Source: Epiperipatus broadwayi (lineage: Eukaryota > Onychophora > Udeonychophora > Euonychophora > Peripatidae). Taken from it: a stretch of DNA of 64,000 nucleotides. The notes beneath the pieces are model-generated. The model was not told the origin of the DNA, did not search any database, and saw only the letters and a list, made by a program, of their open reading frames with translations. Positions within the stretch are counted from its first letter, which is position 1. Every line of letters begins with the position of its first letter. The position numbers were made by a program, and so were the translations under genes. Below are positions 47,913 through 61,634 of the stretch, piece after piece. The DNA is taken from positions 930,001-994,000 of the forward strand of contig JAQFVV010000288.1 of NCBI GenBank assembly GCA_028023455.1, in the 5' to 3' direction.

Positions 47913-50900
47913 ATAGACTACCTTCTATTTAAATATTACAGATTAAGACTGTATTCTGCCATCATTCTTCTGTGTATTTAAATGGTCTTAAAAACCAAAA
48001 TATGGAGACTCAAAATTACTTATGTTCAACATCAATATGACAACAAAATTAGCAAATAAAAGTATTAAACATGCCATCATCAGAATTATATTTTCAATGA
48101 TATGGATGACTGAAGTATTGGAGAATGGAGAAGATTGATAACTGTCTATTAAAGTTTGAAGCTTTGCTATCTTAATATAAAATGAACACTGATTATAATA
48201 TTATGTGTGTGTGTCACAGATGGTGATCTGGAGCAATCAATGAATGCTGGTTTGTTATGAAATATGTATACTGTAGATAATTTATATTTTTCATGTGTAT
48301 GGTGCCATGTGTATCAATTGTATAAGATAATGTACATTACTAAAAGAAGCTTGAAAGTATGGGTTCAAATTCCCTCTAATATGTTAATTGATAAGTTAAT
48401 ATGACATGTATAACACTCAGGAAGTCCATAGAGAATTGTAGCTAATATTATTTCCAACAGATTTATCCTATTTTAAAGAAGAGATAAATGATTACTGAAG
48501 TATTTTTATTAAGTGTAGTAACATCCCATAAGTGATTTTGAAATTCCATTTATGATTTTAAATATTAAAAATTTATTTCCTTTAAAATAATATTCAGTGA
48601 TAATCATTATGCATATAATAATTTATCCATTTAGGTCAATGAGAAAAAATGTTTTGCCAATAGGCAAAATTCCTAGCAGGTTTCTCTAATCCTCCATGTT
48701 GAAGAAGCTAACAAAATGACTATTTTTAGATTTAAACCTGGCAGAGTACTTTGTGCAGTGTAATTTAGCAAAGACTACTTAAATATTTGGCAAGAAATTA
48801 TACTTAAAACTTGTGATCATGTTGTCTGTGATACACTCAATATTACCCAAAGTTCTTCACTGTTCAAATTTGTTTAGAAAAAATCTATTTCGTTGTCAGG
48901 TAATCATTGGAAGCAGGCGAGTTTGAATGTCTGCAGGGTGTATAATGTGCTAGTTTTTAAAACAGCATTAAAATGAAAAGTAAATATTACAATTTGAACA
49001 TTATAACCTATTGTACAATATTCATTTCTAATAGAGTATACAATTGTTTATTTTACAAATTTAAAATTCTTAACATTAGAATATTAACAATAATAATTTG
49101 TTTTCATGAAATTTTAATTAATAAATTTATCTAATAAATAATCTATTAGTTTACTGATAACATTTAATAAAACAAATTCCATTTAATTGTTTTACACTTA
49201 TAACCTTTCAAATTGTTTATGTTTTTTAACATAAAGATTTCATTAACGAATAAGAGCAATATTAAATTTTCATTTTCTGAGGATTTTAATATTGGTTGTT
49301 TACTTCTAGTGATATAATTATTAGATTGCTGTTTTAGGTATTACATTTTATTGCAATTGGTCTACTACTTCCTATCATGTGCATTTCCCTTTCATTTCAG
49401 TTTTGTGAAGTGTGTAATTTATTTTTTTATATATGTAATTAAAATTAACTACATTTTTTTAAAAAGAAAAACAATGGAGACACATATACTTTGATAAACA
49501 ATAATTAACAAAATCCATCAGGAAAACATTTTGGATATTTTACTAATCTAATCTATAGGTAGTATTTATAAGAGACACTTTCATTTCACTTTTAATCATC
49601 TCACTAGCCATAATACCCACAATAGTGATTAATTTACTTCATTTAACAATAAAAACAAGCCAATATTTTTTACAGTTTATGGCTATATCTATTTATTCCT
49701 TTGATAAAATATAAGGTTACAATGTCTATGAGATTTCTAACATGACAGCAAGCTAATCTTCTATTGTTGCATTGGTCAGAACACCAAGAGATAGCTAACC
49801 ACAGATAAATGATTACAAGATTTTTTGTATGATGGCCCACATTAAATTAAATAAATAAGGAAACAACATATTCTAAATTCGATAGCATAAAAGGTGTACA
49901 TAATGCCAGATCTTTGAAGCTATATGAAAGAGTCAGGTTAATAAAAATACAGTCATTCTTTTATTGTTATTTATGTAAAGGGGCAACAATTTGAAATGAA
50001 GAATACCTTATTCATTTCATTGTCAGCCATGTGGCCTTTCACATGATGACAAACTGGTTTTGAGTTGTGATGATGCTAGTGAATATAGTTTTTAGAGAAA
50101 ATTGTATAAAATAGAATAAATAAGTTAAAATAAAGGATTAAATTAATTATAATACGTAATATTCAAATATTAGAACAAATTATTAAAATTTACATTTTAA
50201 AATAATGATAAAAGACATAGTAGGTTTGTTAAAAATGTTTAAATTTAAGAGAATGTAATAAATTATAAAAACTATGTTAAATCCTTTTTTTATCAAAGAT
50301 TAAAAGAATGTATGGAATGTATTGAAAAACAACTCAATTAAGAATACTAGTGTTAAATGAAATAGATTTTAAATAATTAGACTAAAAATAAGTTAATAAA
50401 ATGATTAAGCCTGTTTGGAGATATATGAGATTCAAATATAATGTTATATTAGCAGCTAATGTGAATATGGCCTGAAGCTATTTAGAATCTTAGCTTCCAC
50501 ATAAATCACCTACTTATACTTATAAATAAGTAATAATAGATTTATATTTACAAGTATAAAAATATCACAATAAATATCCAAAAATTTTAACCTTTTAAAA
50601 TATATTTTGTTAGATATAACAGGAATAAATATTTCTTTACATTTTTAAAATAAATAATGAAGATTTTTTTGAATCTTTGTAAGGATAATGTATAATCTTT
50701 TTATTTTGATTGTAATCTCATTTATTAATATAGAAACAAAATGTGAACATTTATAGTTTATTTCAGTAGTAAACAATAATATCTATCAAATGAATGCCAA
50801 ATTTATTATTTTCTGATAAGTAATAATTATTTAATAATAGATTTTGTGTTGATGTGTGAGACAAAAAATGTCAGAAAATGCTGAATTCTGAGTTTGTTGA

Positions 50901-51640
50901 AATGAACAACCTCTTAAATTTCAATGAGACCTAAATAGTTATATGTCTGGATATAGCAAACTGTATAAACAATTAGTAAAATCATAATCTCAAAGTTTAA
51001 TCACTGATTACATTGTCAATAGAAAACCATTAACACAGCACAAGTCTGAAAGTGGCACTAGTTGTACTTTTTCTTCTGAGGAATCTGATTTCTTACCAGT
51101 TCACAAATGAACCACATATTGTCAAATAGTGATAATGATTAAAATATGTATGAAAAAATGTAAAATTAAATACTGTAGCTAATAAAAAAAGTAAAAAAAG
51201 GTTGTCTTGTATCAATTTTTTTAAAATATTTGAAATTTTTTATTAGTCATACTTTATTTTCTTATTTTTGTTATGCAAATTTTAAAATAATTTTTTTGTT
51301 GCTTTGCTTTTATGTGATTTCTGAAAATTACAGAACCTATCCTCCATTTTTCAAGGTAAGTTAAGTCTATTTTTGTGTGATTTTTTTTTAATGCACATAA
51401 AATGAGACCCAGATGTATATAATATTTATATAGTGAATTTATTTATGGTTTTGTTTTATAAACTGTAGATCAGGTTTCAAAAAAACCACCTCACATATTT
51501 AGTTTGGGTTATTAAATTAGAGATTAAATTCAAAAGGACCATCTCTGTCATTATGTTGGATTATTTTTAAATGGGTATTTGTATTGAAAATGGTTATTCT
51601 CTATAATTATTCTTGTAAGGAATGTGTATTCATTAAAATA
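47913..51640. other. Intergenic, no gene supported
   Basis: 3.7 kb of AT-rich DNA with no open frame over 60 codons. A (GT)n run near 48205 is the only simple repeat of note. I see no repeat shared with the rest of the window. Confidence 0.5.
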
Positions 51641-51645
51641 TTCCC

Positions 51646-51676
51646 ATATATATATATATATATATATATATATCTG

Positions 51677-51710
<34 letters not shown>
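51646..51710. repeat. (TA)n tract with ATCTGCTA palindrome arm
   Basis: Two (TA)n runs separated by CTGC at about 51674. ATCTGCTA (51672-51679) is the inverse of TAGCAGAT (51713-51720), the terminal bases of the adjoining LTR, so the second (TA)n forms the loop of a hairpin. Confidence 0.8.
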
Positions 51711-51713
<3 letters not shown>

Positions 51714-54287
51714 AGCAGATGCTCAATCCATCCTTGATCCCAAAGAGCACCACTGGAAAATTTATTTACCGTGATCAAGAGTAAATGAGGATGATGTTTT
51801 GCACTGACTAGATTCAGGGAGAAACAAGAAATCTTATATACTGTTCAGACAATTGAAAAATAAAAGCATTGAGACAAACATCAGCCAAATTAAGTTTAAA
51901 CAATTTTAAAGTTTTATTCATAAAGTACAGATTGGCACACAATAATTATGATTATATAGGTGTGTACTAGAAAGAATAAAATGTCAATGCTCTGGCACAG
52001 AGACTAATGTTTTAATAGTGAATTAGAAAAGGAGGGAAAGATTTTCCTTTAGCTGATAATTCACCCCAAACAATTCTGGTTTCCTTATTCAAAAGTTCTA
52101 AAGTGAAAAGCACAGGAAAGTTCTTGCAGGAATCAATGAACCAGCATTGGTGAGCATCACTAGTATATTGACTAATGATGTCATAATTTCTGCATAATTA
52201 CTGCATGGAAAAATCATGTTTAAGACCTTCATGGTTGATTACGATGCAAGCACACAAAAATTGAAAAAGAATATGATGATGGAGTATAAATTGTAAAATG
52301 GGAGAAGACTTAAATCTCCAATTCCATGAAATAGTGGAATTAGAAAATACTCCTGCATAAATGATTTCAAATTAATAAAATATTAAATCTATGATTTAAG
52401 AAAAACAGACATTTAGAACTGATGAATCACCAACCAAATGATTGGTCAAAACTAAGCTGAGAATAATAATTAGAGGTCTCAATAGTAGACAAGTAAATAA
52501 TTAAAAATCCAGTTATGTCTACCCAAGCTTTTTAAGAAAGTGAAATAATTATAATTACAAATAAATTTACAAACCAAATTTTTAGTACCCACTCTGATAA
52601 AATTTAAAGCAACATATAAAAGACAAATAAATCTAGCAAGCAAAATATAAATGTTGACCTAGATTTTTATAAGTTAATTTATCGGAGAATGTATATGAGT
52701 TGAAAATATTAAGACATTAAATACTTTAACAGAAAGAAACTTTTTTCACCCATAATTTACAAAGGGGATTAATATTACCTTCCTTCTGGCAATTTATAAA
52801 ATTACAAAGAACAACAATTCCAGTTTCCTATTTCACAGACATAAATACAAATATGGTCTTGTAGGAAATCAATGAAAGCAGCATGGACGAGCTCACACTA
52901 GTTTATGGACTAATGAGATCATAATGCTGCAGGACTGCTGTATGTTATACTATGTTTAAAGCAAACATGATTGATTTCACCAACAAGACAAGAGAAGAGT
53001 ATGATTACGATCTTACATAATCTAAAAAAGAAGAAACAAAATCTCCAACTATGGAAAACCAGTACAATAAATATGATAAACCACCAGTCAAAAGATTTTG
53101 CGGTTTGCAAAAAGTGCAAACACAGTAATTTAAATCAATTATTGGACAATAAAATAAGTACAGTGAGCAAATTAAAATTATGAAAAACTGCTAAAGGATT
53201 TAGAAATAGTTAATAATGAGGCAAAAGTCATAATAAGCAAATAAAATATAGTGTCACAATACACTCTCTAATAAACAAATGGAAAATAAATTTGGAATCT
53301 TAAAACTAAGATTCCAAGACACACTATAAAATACAATAAAAAGCAAATATTGTTAATAAAGAGGAGATTAAATAATTATTAAGACTACAGTTTTATTTTT
53401 AGATTGAGCAGATATTTAATTAAAGAATATACCCTGGAAAGAATGAAAAATGTATTTACATTACCGTAAAGCAAAGTTCACATAGTCTTTTAAAGAGTGT
53501 GCATTTTTATTATAAGTTCATCTTTCAGGTGTTCCATCCTTTTACAGCGGCAAGTATAGAGGCAAATTTGGGGATTCTTCCTAATAAATCTTCATGGCAG
53601 AATGAAAGAACAGCTTAGAGTCAGAGATTCATCCTTATTTAAACTAGCAATGCATATTGTTGATTACAATATGTGTAGCAGTGTATTTTGACATCTTGTG
53701 AAGACAAATTTCAAAAAGAACTTAAAAACTGCCAACAGTTTTAATCTTAACAAGCTAATATAACTTCAAATGTTGAATGAATTACTTTGACTAGCTTGTT
53801 ACAGCCAAGAATAAACTCTATTATCCCAAATTTTCAGGGTTATTTATACCCACACTTCATTTCCTGCATAAACTTTTCTTGTTTTCCAATTCTATGCCTT
53901 AGGGCAAGGAAAATCTCAATCTCCTGCTCAAACTAATTTAGGAATTCTAACCAGGGATTATTTTAAACAAAAACAACAACACCGATTTAAATATCTGCTT
54001 TTAGAATTAACTTACAAATGATTAAAATAAAAGAGACAGGAATGTAATTAACAATTTGCTTGTTTTCAATCAGATTGATTAAAAACAAGTGGTAAAAGAA
54101 AACTATTTTGAAATCAATTTTATATAAAAAAAATAAAGTGATATATTTTAAACATAAATGAGTATGTGTTTTAATATACGTATTCTTATAAACAATTTTT
54201 TTAAATAGCTTTATAGATTTGAATTTAATCAAACCAAAAGTTAGTTTTATTTTTAGTGAAGTGACTTTTGAATCGGATACTATATGG

Positions 54288-54290
<3 letters not shown>
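51711..54290 (-). repeat. Element D, solo LTR of family II (about 2.58 kb)
   Basis: On the minus strand it runs from about 54290 to CTACA at 51711 and aligns with the LTRs of element B over both ends: GTTTAAACTTAATTTGGCTG near the 3' side, AAAGCTATTTAAAAAAATTG near the 5' side. A TATAAATAACC box sits at about 53838-53850. It is longer than B because roughly 52.0-52.2 kb and 52.7-52.95 kb are diverged copies of one another. There is no internal region and no partner LTR within reach, and (TA)n flanks both ends, so this is a solo LTR. Confidence 0.75.

Positions 54291-54345
<55 letters not shown>
54291..54345. repeat. (TA)n tract inside an ATCGGATA hairpin
   Basis: About 27 TA units. They are flanked by ATCGGATA (54272-54279, inside the LTR end) and TATCCGAT (54348-54355), perfect 8-bp inverse copies. 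Confidence 0.85.
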
Positions 54346-54347
<2 letters not shown>

Positions 54348-54360
54348 TATCCGATCTATA

Positions 54361-56780
54361 TACTTGCTATTTAGCTGAAGATATAAATAAATGTATTTAT
54401 AAGTGTTGGCCATACCTTGGATTATAACCAGAATGTATTAAAAGCCAGGTATTTGTGTGCCTGATCATAGAACCATATTAATATTATAATATGTAATCGA
54501 AAAATTAATCTTCTAAATTAATCAAAATAAACTTTGGACACTTTACAAATAAGTATGATTATTTTTAATGTTATAAATTCTGTAATGTATGTATGTTTAG
54601 GGTAAAAGAACCTTACATCACGTGTGATAATTATGATATATTGTGAATAAATTATTTTGTTATTTTGTTAAATAATGTGTTAACTTTTTTATATGTAATA
54701 TTGTCTAGTCTGTGTGTTAATTCCATGATCAAGTCATTACAGATTGCTCATTTCCCACATGATTTGCCAGATATTGCAAATTATGACTGTATAGTAGTCA
54801 TCATCTTCACATAAATAATTAATATATGCCCATATATATTTTGTTGTTTAATGTCAGGAGGCATCCAAATCCATTAAAATAAATTCAAGCATATATAAGC
54901 TGACAATTATCTCAATGCTACGTTTTATAAAGATACAATTTATCTTTTAATTTAAATGGATTTATTTAACATTTTCCCCCATACAGTTTTAAATATACAA
55001 ACCATTTATTGATATATTTATTAGCTTTTATTTAATTATTGGAATTAATACATTTATCTGATATATGATTTAGTCTACAATTGTAAAGTAAAACTGTTTT
55101 CACTTTTTGTGCTCTGTTGGCATGTGTTTTCTTTCTTTACTGACGTAAAAAGTATAAGCATGACGTCAATCACCATATGGGCATTTGATAGCTCAATTTC
55201 TTGGCTTTCAAATGATGTTTACCTCAAAACATCGGTTGAAATTTGAATTTTTGGCAACAGTTTTAGTTGACCACAGTATTTAATTTTTTTCTTTTTTGAT
55301 AACTTTTGTAATTACCATGAAGCGATAAAAGAAAAAAAATGGTTTACCGAATGCAAGTCAACATTTTCCGCTTGTTATTCACAAACAAGGCCTACAATAA
55401 ATAAAAAATTTTAATTTTTTTTTTAATTTTTTGAAAAAATTATCTTTTTTATTAATTTTAGTTTGTAATTAGTGTGTGTTAGTTTGTAGTTATATATTTA
55501 TTTATGCTCATATAGAATTCATATCTATCATAATTTTCTAACTACACTAATCCACTTATTTTTATAAAAAATAATAATTTTCAAAAAGTATAAGAATTTA
55601 TTATTTATAATTATATTTATATATGTTTGTGTTTACAAGTAATGAGTTATAAATCAAATGTATATGAAGATTGCATATACAAGCATATAATCAAATTCTG
55701 ATTCTTGTTTATGTTTTTGTTTATTCTTGTTCATGCTTTGTTTTTGCTATATGTTCCATTACATTATTTTCACGTCTATAGCTAACAAATGGACTATATG
55801 CAAATAAATTATATCTATGTGATACAATAAATATAACAAGATAGCATCACTGGTGTGCATAAAGAATATAAACTTCACTGATGTCCTAAAGAAAATAAAC
55901 ATCACTGATGTACACAAAAAATGAAGAGATGAAACTCATTTCATCAGTGATATAGACAGTAGCCTACAATTTCTAGCTTTAGATAGACAAGAAGCCAATT
56001 GCTATGATGATTTCTTTTGTATCTTTTATTAGGATGAATATTTTTATAGATGCCTTTGACATTTGGAACTGTTGGGGTACAAGCTAAAAATGAAGCATTC
56101 ATAACCAACTTCTTTTGGATATTGTGAAGCTATGGATTATCTCAGGTAAGACATATTATACATGTTTAGAAAGATAATTTTGTGAGGAATACAAAGAAAT
56201 TATCACTGAAGATGTAGTCTGAATTTTAGTTAATGTTAATTTCCAAAGTATGAACAAACAATAAAATAATAATTATTTCGGATGTGAATATTTATTTTCT
56301 TCCTTATTTTTTATATAGTTATCACTATTTATTTTGTGATTATTGTTTTTCTTCATTTTTCTAGTTTCTAGCAATGTAATTGTTTTTGCTCTAACATAAT
56401 TAAAACTGAAGTTATTGTGAAAATTGTGTCTCAGGCTACTATTTTAAAAAATTCAATGTGGCGGCTTGAAGCTTAAGTAGTTAAAGAATTTTATATAAAA
56501 TATTTAAATATAGTGGTTAACTTCACATAAATCAAATGAACAAGGAAAACATGAGTTTATATTTTTGAAAATAAATAATATATAAGACAATTAAGAAGGT
56601 ATTTTGATAAGCAATTAATTATTTTGAGAAATTCATAAATGCCAGTTCACTGATAATTAAACTATTAGATTAATTAAGTGGTATGTTATTAAACTTATAT
56701 AGAATGTCATGTAATATAATATTTAGAGAAACAAAATATTATCTTATATTTTTATTTTAAAATTGAAATCTTGATATTGT
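54361..56780. other. Intergenic, no gene supported
   Basis: AT-rich DNA with T-rich tracts at 55380-55450. Short tandem phrases (CATCACTGATG-like, 55845-55935) recur three times but are too short to classify. No coding signal. Confidence 0.45.
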
Positions 56781-57000
56781 AACGCTCAGATTCGTCTATC
56801 TCACTAACACACTGCAGAATTTAAACCCAGATACCGAACTCAATGCTAGGAAGGGCTGCTTCCCAGAAAACCTAAGTTCGAATCCAAAGTCTACTCCCCA
56901 CAGCGTCACCTACATGATAACGCATCTGATGCTACTAATGTATAACCTTTTTACCGGCGCCGGTGGTCAGAGAGAACCAAAGAGACTGTACTATAATATA
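56781..57000. repeat. GC-richer repeat-like block with B-box-like motif
   Basis: Markedly higher GC than its surroundings. It contains GTTCGAATCC (56876-56885), close to a pol III B box, and a perfect ACCGGCGCCGGT palindrome at 56954-56965. I could not fold a tRNA from it. It may be a SINE or LTR fragment; no second copy is visible here. Confidence 0.3.
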
Positions 57001-57500
57001 AGCCTGAGGTTTGCTAACTAAACGTCTATGGATGGCACAAAAGTGATGTATAAAGATATAGACCGAGACAGTGATATAGATCAAGAAGGTAAATAAAGAA
57101 TCAAAATTTAGTAAATTTAAAAGATTTATTGAACTATCAAATATATATAATATGCACACTGTCTGCATATGTTAGACAGCGATGTTTACTAACTAAAGTT
57201 GTGTTTTAAAACAAATGTCAATCAAAATTTACATTATGGCTTGTTAATTAATTCTCTATACCTCAGGCTAATACAATAACATTATGATAATGTGCCTAAG
57301 AGAGTTTGTGAAGATATGCGAGGTGTTTTAAGCAAATATCAGAAATAGTTGAATAAAAAGGTTTGAAGACAGTAAGGTTTCAATATAACACTTCTTGATT
57401 TCAAGAATAGAATGGACTGTTACTTGTTAAGCTATAAGGTCGGGATGCGATTAGGGCATGCATATTCATAGAAATAAATTAAATTATATTGGGAGGTCGG
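57001..57500. other. Spacer between the two GC-richer blocks
   Basis: AT-rich, no open frame of note and no repeat recognised. Confidence 0.4.
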
Positions 57501-57820
57501 TGGTGCTAGTGAGGAATTTCTGTAAAGGATGGAGGGTGTGGTTCATTGAAACCATGGAGCTTTGCAAAATTAATAACTAAATAATAAATAAATAAAATGA
57601 AACATGGTAAGGCATCTTGCCCTAAATCCGTAGGAAGTGGTGTCACATGGCAGTCCAAGGCTGGACTCATCCAAACACTGTGGCTGTGTGACAATGGCGT
57701 AGAATTCCGAGATGTGACAATTCGAGTACACACTCTGAGAACTGCAGAAAGTGAAGGGGAAATGGTCTTAGCCATTCAAAGCCCTTTGGAGGAGCAAAAC
57801 GGTCTCGACACCTGATACAC
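57501..57820. other. GC-richer block, unrecognised
   Basis: About 320 bp with GC well above the local level, containing open frames of 72 codons (plus, 57597-57815) and 89 codons (minus, 57506-57775) that look like shadows of each other. Neither has a recognisable domain. It is probably an interspersed repeat; a small exon cannot be excluded. Confidence 0.25.
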
Positions 57821-58944
57821 CTTCTAGCAATACTCAAATAAAGTATATAAATATTTTATAAAAGATTCACTTAGTTTGAGATTGCACTTAATCAATTCCC
57901 CAAATATTTATTTTAAGAAAGTCTGCATATTCTTGATCTCAAAATTATAAGCTTGGAAATTAAGCAAAACAATAAAGCATATTTAAAATGGGAGAATGCA
58001 TAATTGCAGGGTTTTAAAAGAAAATATAAGTTAATTACAAAATCATGCATTTTTTTAAATATTTACTCATTGACCTTGCACATATTCTCATATTATGTTA
58101 AAACCAATAAACATGTGGATTTTAACTGCAAAATTATTAAATAGTTGAATAATAGTAAGATTGCCCTCAAATGAGCGATTTAACGAGATAATAAAATAAG
58201 TCAAATTTTATAATTTAAAACACGATAATGGCAGCGTATTGATAAAAAACGAGTAATTTGCTCGGTCGATGGCTATGCTGGCACACCATCATAATAAAAG
58301 AAAAACAGATTAATAAATACAAAATATTAACCCAAGTATAGAGATAGACTACACTAATTAAGTTACAGAATTTAAAGAAACAAGAACAGAATTATAAGAT
58401 AAAACAAATAGATACAAATGGAATTAGCTATAGCTTTTAGAAGGAATATGATATCAGAAGAACTCTTGGGTTAATTTGGGTTACCTCATCAGAAGTAGCC
58501 ATTTGAAGGCAATTTCAGGTGGAGACTTTTCCAGTTTGATGGTAGCAGCACTCATAAGAATTTGGCAGCAAATTTCAGTTCACAGTTCACATTTTAGCAG
58601 CAGTAGCAGCTTTTAGGGCTTCTTAAGTGAAGGTATCTGATGGTATGGTGTGCAGTGGCTGGCCATTTCCAAAAGAAAAATAGCCTTCTTGCCAGCTCTA
58701 CTTGGTCATTTTAGGATTTCCTTTAAATGCTGGATGTGCAGTTCTCCGAGATTCTTAAACTTTCAGCAAATTAATTTTTTTTTAGAGAACACTTTAAATG
58801 CAATATATTTAAATAATTTTAGTCCACTGGAAGATGAAATCTTGACTTCAATAATAAAACTTGCAGGCTACTTGCCTTCTACCTTTACTTGTTCTCTCAA
58901 AAGCAAACTGTCAGCAAACTAAGACTAGAATAATAATAAAACAA
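57821..58944. other. Intergenic, no gene supported
   Basis: AT-rich; a 90-codon open frame at 58650-58922 is without recognisable features. (GCA)-like clusters occur around 58600. Confidence 0.4.
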
Positions 58945-58988
58945 AAAAACCCTCTATATATATATATATATATATATAGAGGGTTTTT
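58945..58988. repeat. 44-bp perfect palindrome around (TA)n
   Basis: AAAAACCCTCTA (58945-58956) and its exact inverse TAGAGGGTTTTT (58977-58988) surround about ten TA units. A second (TA)n (58991-59052) follows, and then the LTR of element F. Confidence 0.9.

Positions 58989-58990
<2 letters not shown>

Positions 58991-59052
<62 letters not shown>
58991..59052. repeat. (TA)n abutting element F
   Basis: About 30 TA units ending exactly where the LTR of element F begins (TGTGCC at 59053). Confidence 0.9.
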
Positions 59053-59055
<3 letters not shown>

Positions 59056-59985
59056 GCCATTACAATTTAGTCATTAGCTAAATTTATAGTAATGTGCATG
59101 TAAGAAAATGTAAAACAAAAATCATCATCATAATTTTTATATAACAATAAAGGAAGTGGTAGGGCATCCAAGTTTAAACCCTACAAGATCCAGTTCTAAA
59201 AGCTTTAGACAGAGAGAGAGTGGGTCAACAATTATATTCTTTATTTGTTTGTGTGTTGATAGAAAGGTAATACACATTTAAACTATTCAATATTTAATTT
59301 AGTTGTTAAAAAGCAAAGTTATAATGCATATGTATAGGCAGTGTATGTGTAAGCTATTTAATTTATCATTCTAATCTTTCATCTAATAACTTTCTTTAAA
59401 ATTGGTCTACATTTGCTAAATTCTAATATTTTATTCTATTTCTATTTTATTATTCTATTTCTATGATTATAATTTGGGGTTTAAAAGTTATAGCTTGGGA
59501 TTTGAAGGTAAGAATTTGATTTAGATATTAAGATTATAGTTTTTAAAAAGCATTTAGATTATTTAATGTCAGTTTATACATGATTTAAATTATGGAGTGT
59601 GTGTGTAAATTACATAAATAAATCTGCATTTATTACATATTAAAAAAAAAAAGAAAAGAAAAAGAAGAAATTTGTTAAATTATATATTTGTGTGTAATAG
59701 ATTTTTGTTTTTCTGTTAAAACTTAGAGACGATGTGAGAAGTCTAATTTTAAAAATGTCTCATTTTAAGATCAAAAGAAAGAAAGCTCAAAATTTAGATG
59801 TTACATAAATGTGAAGAAAAGGGATTAAGTCTATTTTTTCCCTTCAAAACAAGTCTGTCTGAAAACCAGGTGTGTGATTTGTTAATATTCCTAAAAAAGA
59901 TTGCACTTTCCAGCTAAAAACGAATTGGTCAAAAATAGCAAGTCACACTATCACTCTAATTGGGTGAGTTGACTCAAAAATCAAG

Positions 59986-59993
59986 TATAAATA
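59986..59993 (+). promoter_or_regulatory. TATA box in LTR of element F
   Basis: TATAAATA about 930 bp inside the LTR, matching the position of the TATA-like box in element A (about 880 bp). Confidence 0.5.
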
Positions 59994-61611
59994 CCAGTCT
60001 GGGAAAAATCAGTGGTTATATATTATTATTATTGTTACATAGACTTTTAAAAATATTAAAGTGAAAAGACAAGTGTTTCAACTCTACCAAAATTACCAAT
60101 TTCAAATCATTTTTTATTGAATTTTGAATGTTGAAAATATAAGGATGACAGGGTTAGAAAAATTAATATATGTCTGGTCTGTCTACCAGATTCATCATCA
60201 ATGAGCACATCATATAGGAAAGAAAAGATGTCTTGTCTGAATTAAAATAATATTCTACACCTTCTTACTGACTGAGAGAGATAAAATGTTTTAAATAGAA
60301 GGAAGAAACATTCACCTGCATTCGAAGGAAATCAGAAAGATGAATTAATCTACTGATAAATATTAATCATCGAGTCCAATTAATTGTTCCAGTAACTGAA
60401 TTTAAACCCAAGAAAGTTTAAAAATGTGAAGACAACTGCTATATTTCATTCACAATGAGAATCATGCTGAACAGGAAAAATTTAAAATTAATGTAAGAAT
60501 TTCTAAATAGTCAACCAAAGCAAATAACCATATTAGAATCATCATCATCAAATAATAATACACCTCAAGAAAGAGATTTTTCCAAAGAAAACGAAAATGG
60601 TAGCTGCAGAAATATATACCTTATACAGGACAAGTTTGAGCACTTGGAAGTTCACCACAAAACAAAGGATCGGTAATATGACTTTTTATATCTATTTTTT
60701 TATGATATCAGAGTCTTAATAAAATTTAGCAATAAAGTGGTATATTTTATTTAAAGAACTTTTAAAGACAATTCAGATCGATTAAAACCAAGAATTTCTT
60801 ACTAATAATAGCCTTGAGCTTCATAAATGATCTTGAATGTATCAAAATTATTTGTTTATTAATTTACAGTTATGAAAAATTAATGTGTAAAATATTTTTT
60901 TTTGTATTATTGTTTTGGTTTTAAATAATATTTTGGTTTTTATGGGGTAAACACACACATACATAATGATACTTTATCTGTGTATAATTGTGAGTGAATA
61001 TGGAGGAATAGGCAGTATTAAAATATTAAATTATTTTGTTTTAAGAAAGTATAGGTTTCAGAGTGTAGAAGGAAGGGGGAGAAAATAATTTAAAACTTGT
61101 TTCTAAAACTTGCTCTTTCCAATTTTACTAACATTTATTTTTGTCATCCTACTTACATGTTAGATTTATAAAGGTATGTGTGCAAAAGAGAGAAAAAAAG
61201 AGTGTTTATTTTTTTTTTGAGACAATTTCTCGTGGAGTGAAAATCATGGTCAATGTGGCATCCAATTTGAAATACATTTACGGGAAAGGGGGAAGAATTT
61301 AAAAATTAATGTTATGATTTTAAAACAGTTGATTATAATTATTGTTATTGTTAATATAAATTTTCATGTAAATATAGAAAATTTTATGTATATGTTACAA
61401 AAGCAGCAATAAATATTAGTTTATTTTATTAAACGAGGTTCATTAAGAGTAGTCTTTATTAAGTGTGATCATTCATCATCAATGTGAATATTAGCTATTT
61501 GAGTTCCAATTAGATATACTAAAATTAAGCAATAATTATGAATTTCTTTATAAAAATTAGGTTTATGATTAGGCTTAGTCCTAAAGCTGTGGTTGAAACC
61601 ATTATCATTGT

Positions 61612-61634
61612 CATTATCATCATCATCATCATCA
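61612..61634. repeat. (ATC)n microsatellite
   Basis: About seven ATC units inside the LTR of element F, about 410 bp from its 3' end, comparable to the ATG run in the LTR of element A. Confidence 0.8.

Noticed and set aside
56860-56900. tRNA gene suggested by GTTCGAATCC
   Set aside because: No acceptor stem or anticodon arm could be paired around it.
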